In this document: positions 34,261-34,465 of the stretch, piece after piece
Layout: the number at the start of each line of letters is the position of its first letter
Position numbering within the stretch: the stretch's first letter is position 1
Assembly: GCA_004335635.1 (NCBI GenBank)
Contig: QAXH01001448.1
Span: 1-34,465 of the forward strand
From: Chloromonas sp. AAM2
Lineage: Eukaryota; Chlorophyta; Chlorophyceae; Chlamydomonadales; Chlamydomonadaceae
Length of the DNA stretch: 34,465 bases
Reading direction: 5' to 3'
Notes under the pieces: model-generated
Told to the model about the DNA's origin: nothing
The model's input: the letters and a program-made list of their open reading frames with translations, nothing else
The model's database searches: none
Made by a program: the position numbers and the translations under genes

Positions 34261-34465
34261 CCAACCGGAATTTGATGTAAATCTTTTGGATGCAAAAACA
34301 GGTAGAAACAGGTGCATTTGGTTGCTGTTGATGTGTCTGGACCATCTGTGAATGCATGTTGAAGGTCGCTGCAGCCACGTCAATCAGTACTGAGCCCGGC
34401 CCGGTGCTGGGTATGCTGACTGGAGTGTAACCGAGTCAACCAGTCAGTCAGCAGCTCACAATGAC

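Larger units (their letters stand above)
33669..34465. other. 3' UTR and downstream spacer of the RNase HI gene
   Basis: No further gene is supported. It includes a TGTAA motif at 34069-34073 and a short hairpin/tandem repeat at 34202-34260. Confidence 0.5.

Noticed and set aside
34117..34383. 88-codon minus-strand open frame
   Set aside because: Much of it is translated from the local tandem repeat; no start context or homology.

Overview
The window looks like nuclear DNA of a chlorophyte green alga, probably a chlamydomonadalean such as Haematococcus. This is an inference from several things: short exons split by many 100-600 nt introns, TGTAA-type polyadenylation motifs, GCATGC-rich introns, plant-type gene families, and assembly gaps (241 N at 20341-20581, 2 N at 26512-26513). 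No bacterial, organellar or viral gene organisation was seen. I assembled gene models by hand from exon reading frames, splice sites and intron phases; no alignment program was run.

Layout from left to right. (1) 131-3938, minus strand: a kinesin-13 (microtubule depolymerase) with an N-terminal SAM-like domain; its 3' end lies beyond the left edge. (2) 4330-5578, plus: a complete three-exon MIA40/CHCHD4-type intermembrane-space import oxidoreductase, head to head with the kinesin. (3) 5.8-6.8 kb, plus: a weak HMG-box-like gene candidate. (4) 7915-15680, minus: a complete 17-exon plant-type EHD protein (N-terminal EH domain plus dynamin-like GTPase, 544 aa). (5) 16304-20219, plus: a complete 10-exon UBA-hairpin-UAS-UBX protein (FAF2/UBXD8/PUX10 type, 503 aa), head to head with EHD and followed at once by a 23-bp satellite that contains the large gap. 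(6) 21806-26890, plus: a large nuclear-looking protein with an acidic N-terminus, a Tudor/Agenet-like segment and a very long disordered Lys-Pro-Ser-Gln-Asp-rich tail. (7) 27.8-29.7 kb, minus: the decayed 3' end of a non-LTR retrotransposon (RNase H and CCHC knuckle, frameshifted). (8) 31142-33668, plus: a plant-type RNase HI gene with two tandem hybrid-binding (viroplasmin-like) domains made by exon duplication.

The genes do not form an operon-like pathway; they are ordinary eukaryotic housekeeping genes. MIA40 acts in mitochondria, while EHD and the UBX protein both act on membranes (endocytic recycling; ER/lipid-droplet p97 recruitment). The most unusual signals concern gene structure: repeated use of GC-AG introns, tandem repeats at splice sites, duplicated exons in the RNase H gene, and an RNase H that seems to lack its last catalytic aspartate. 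I did not find a convincing new multi-gene system.
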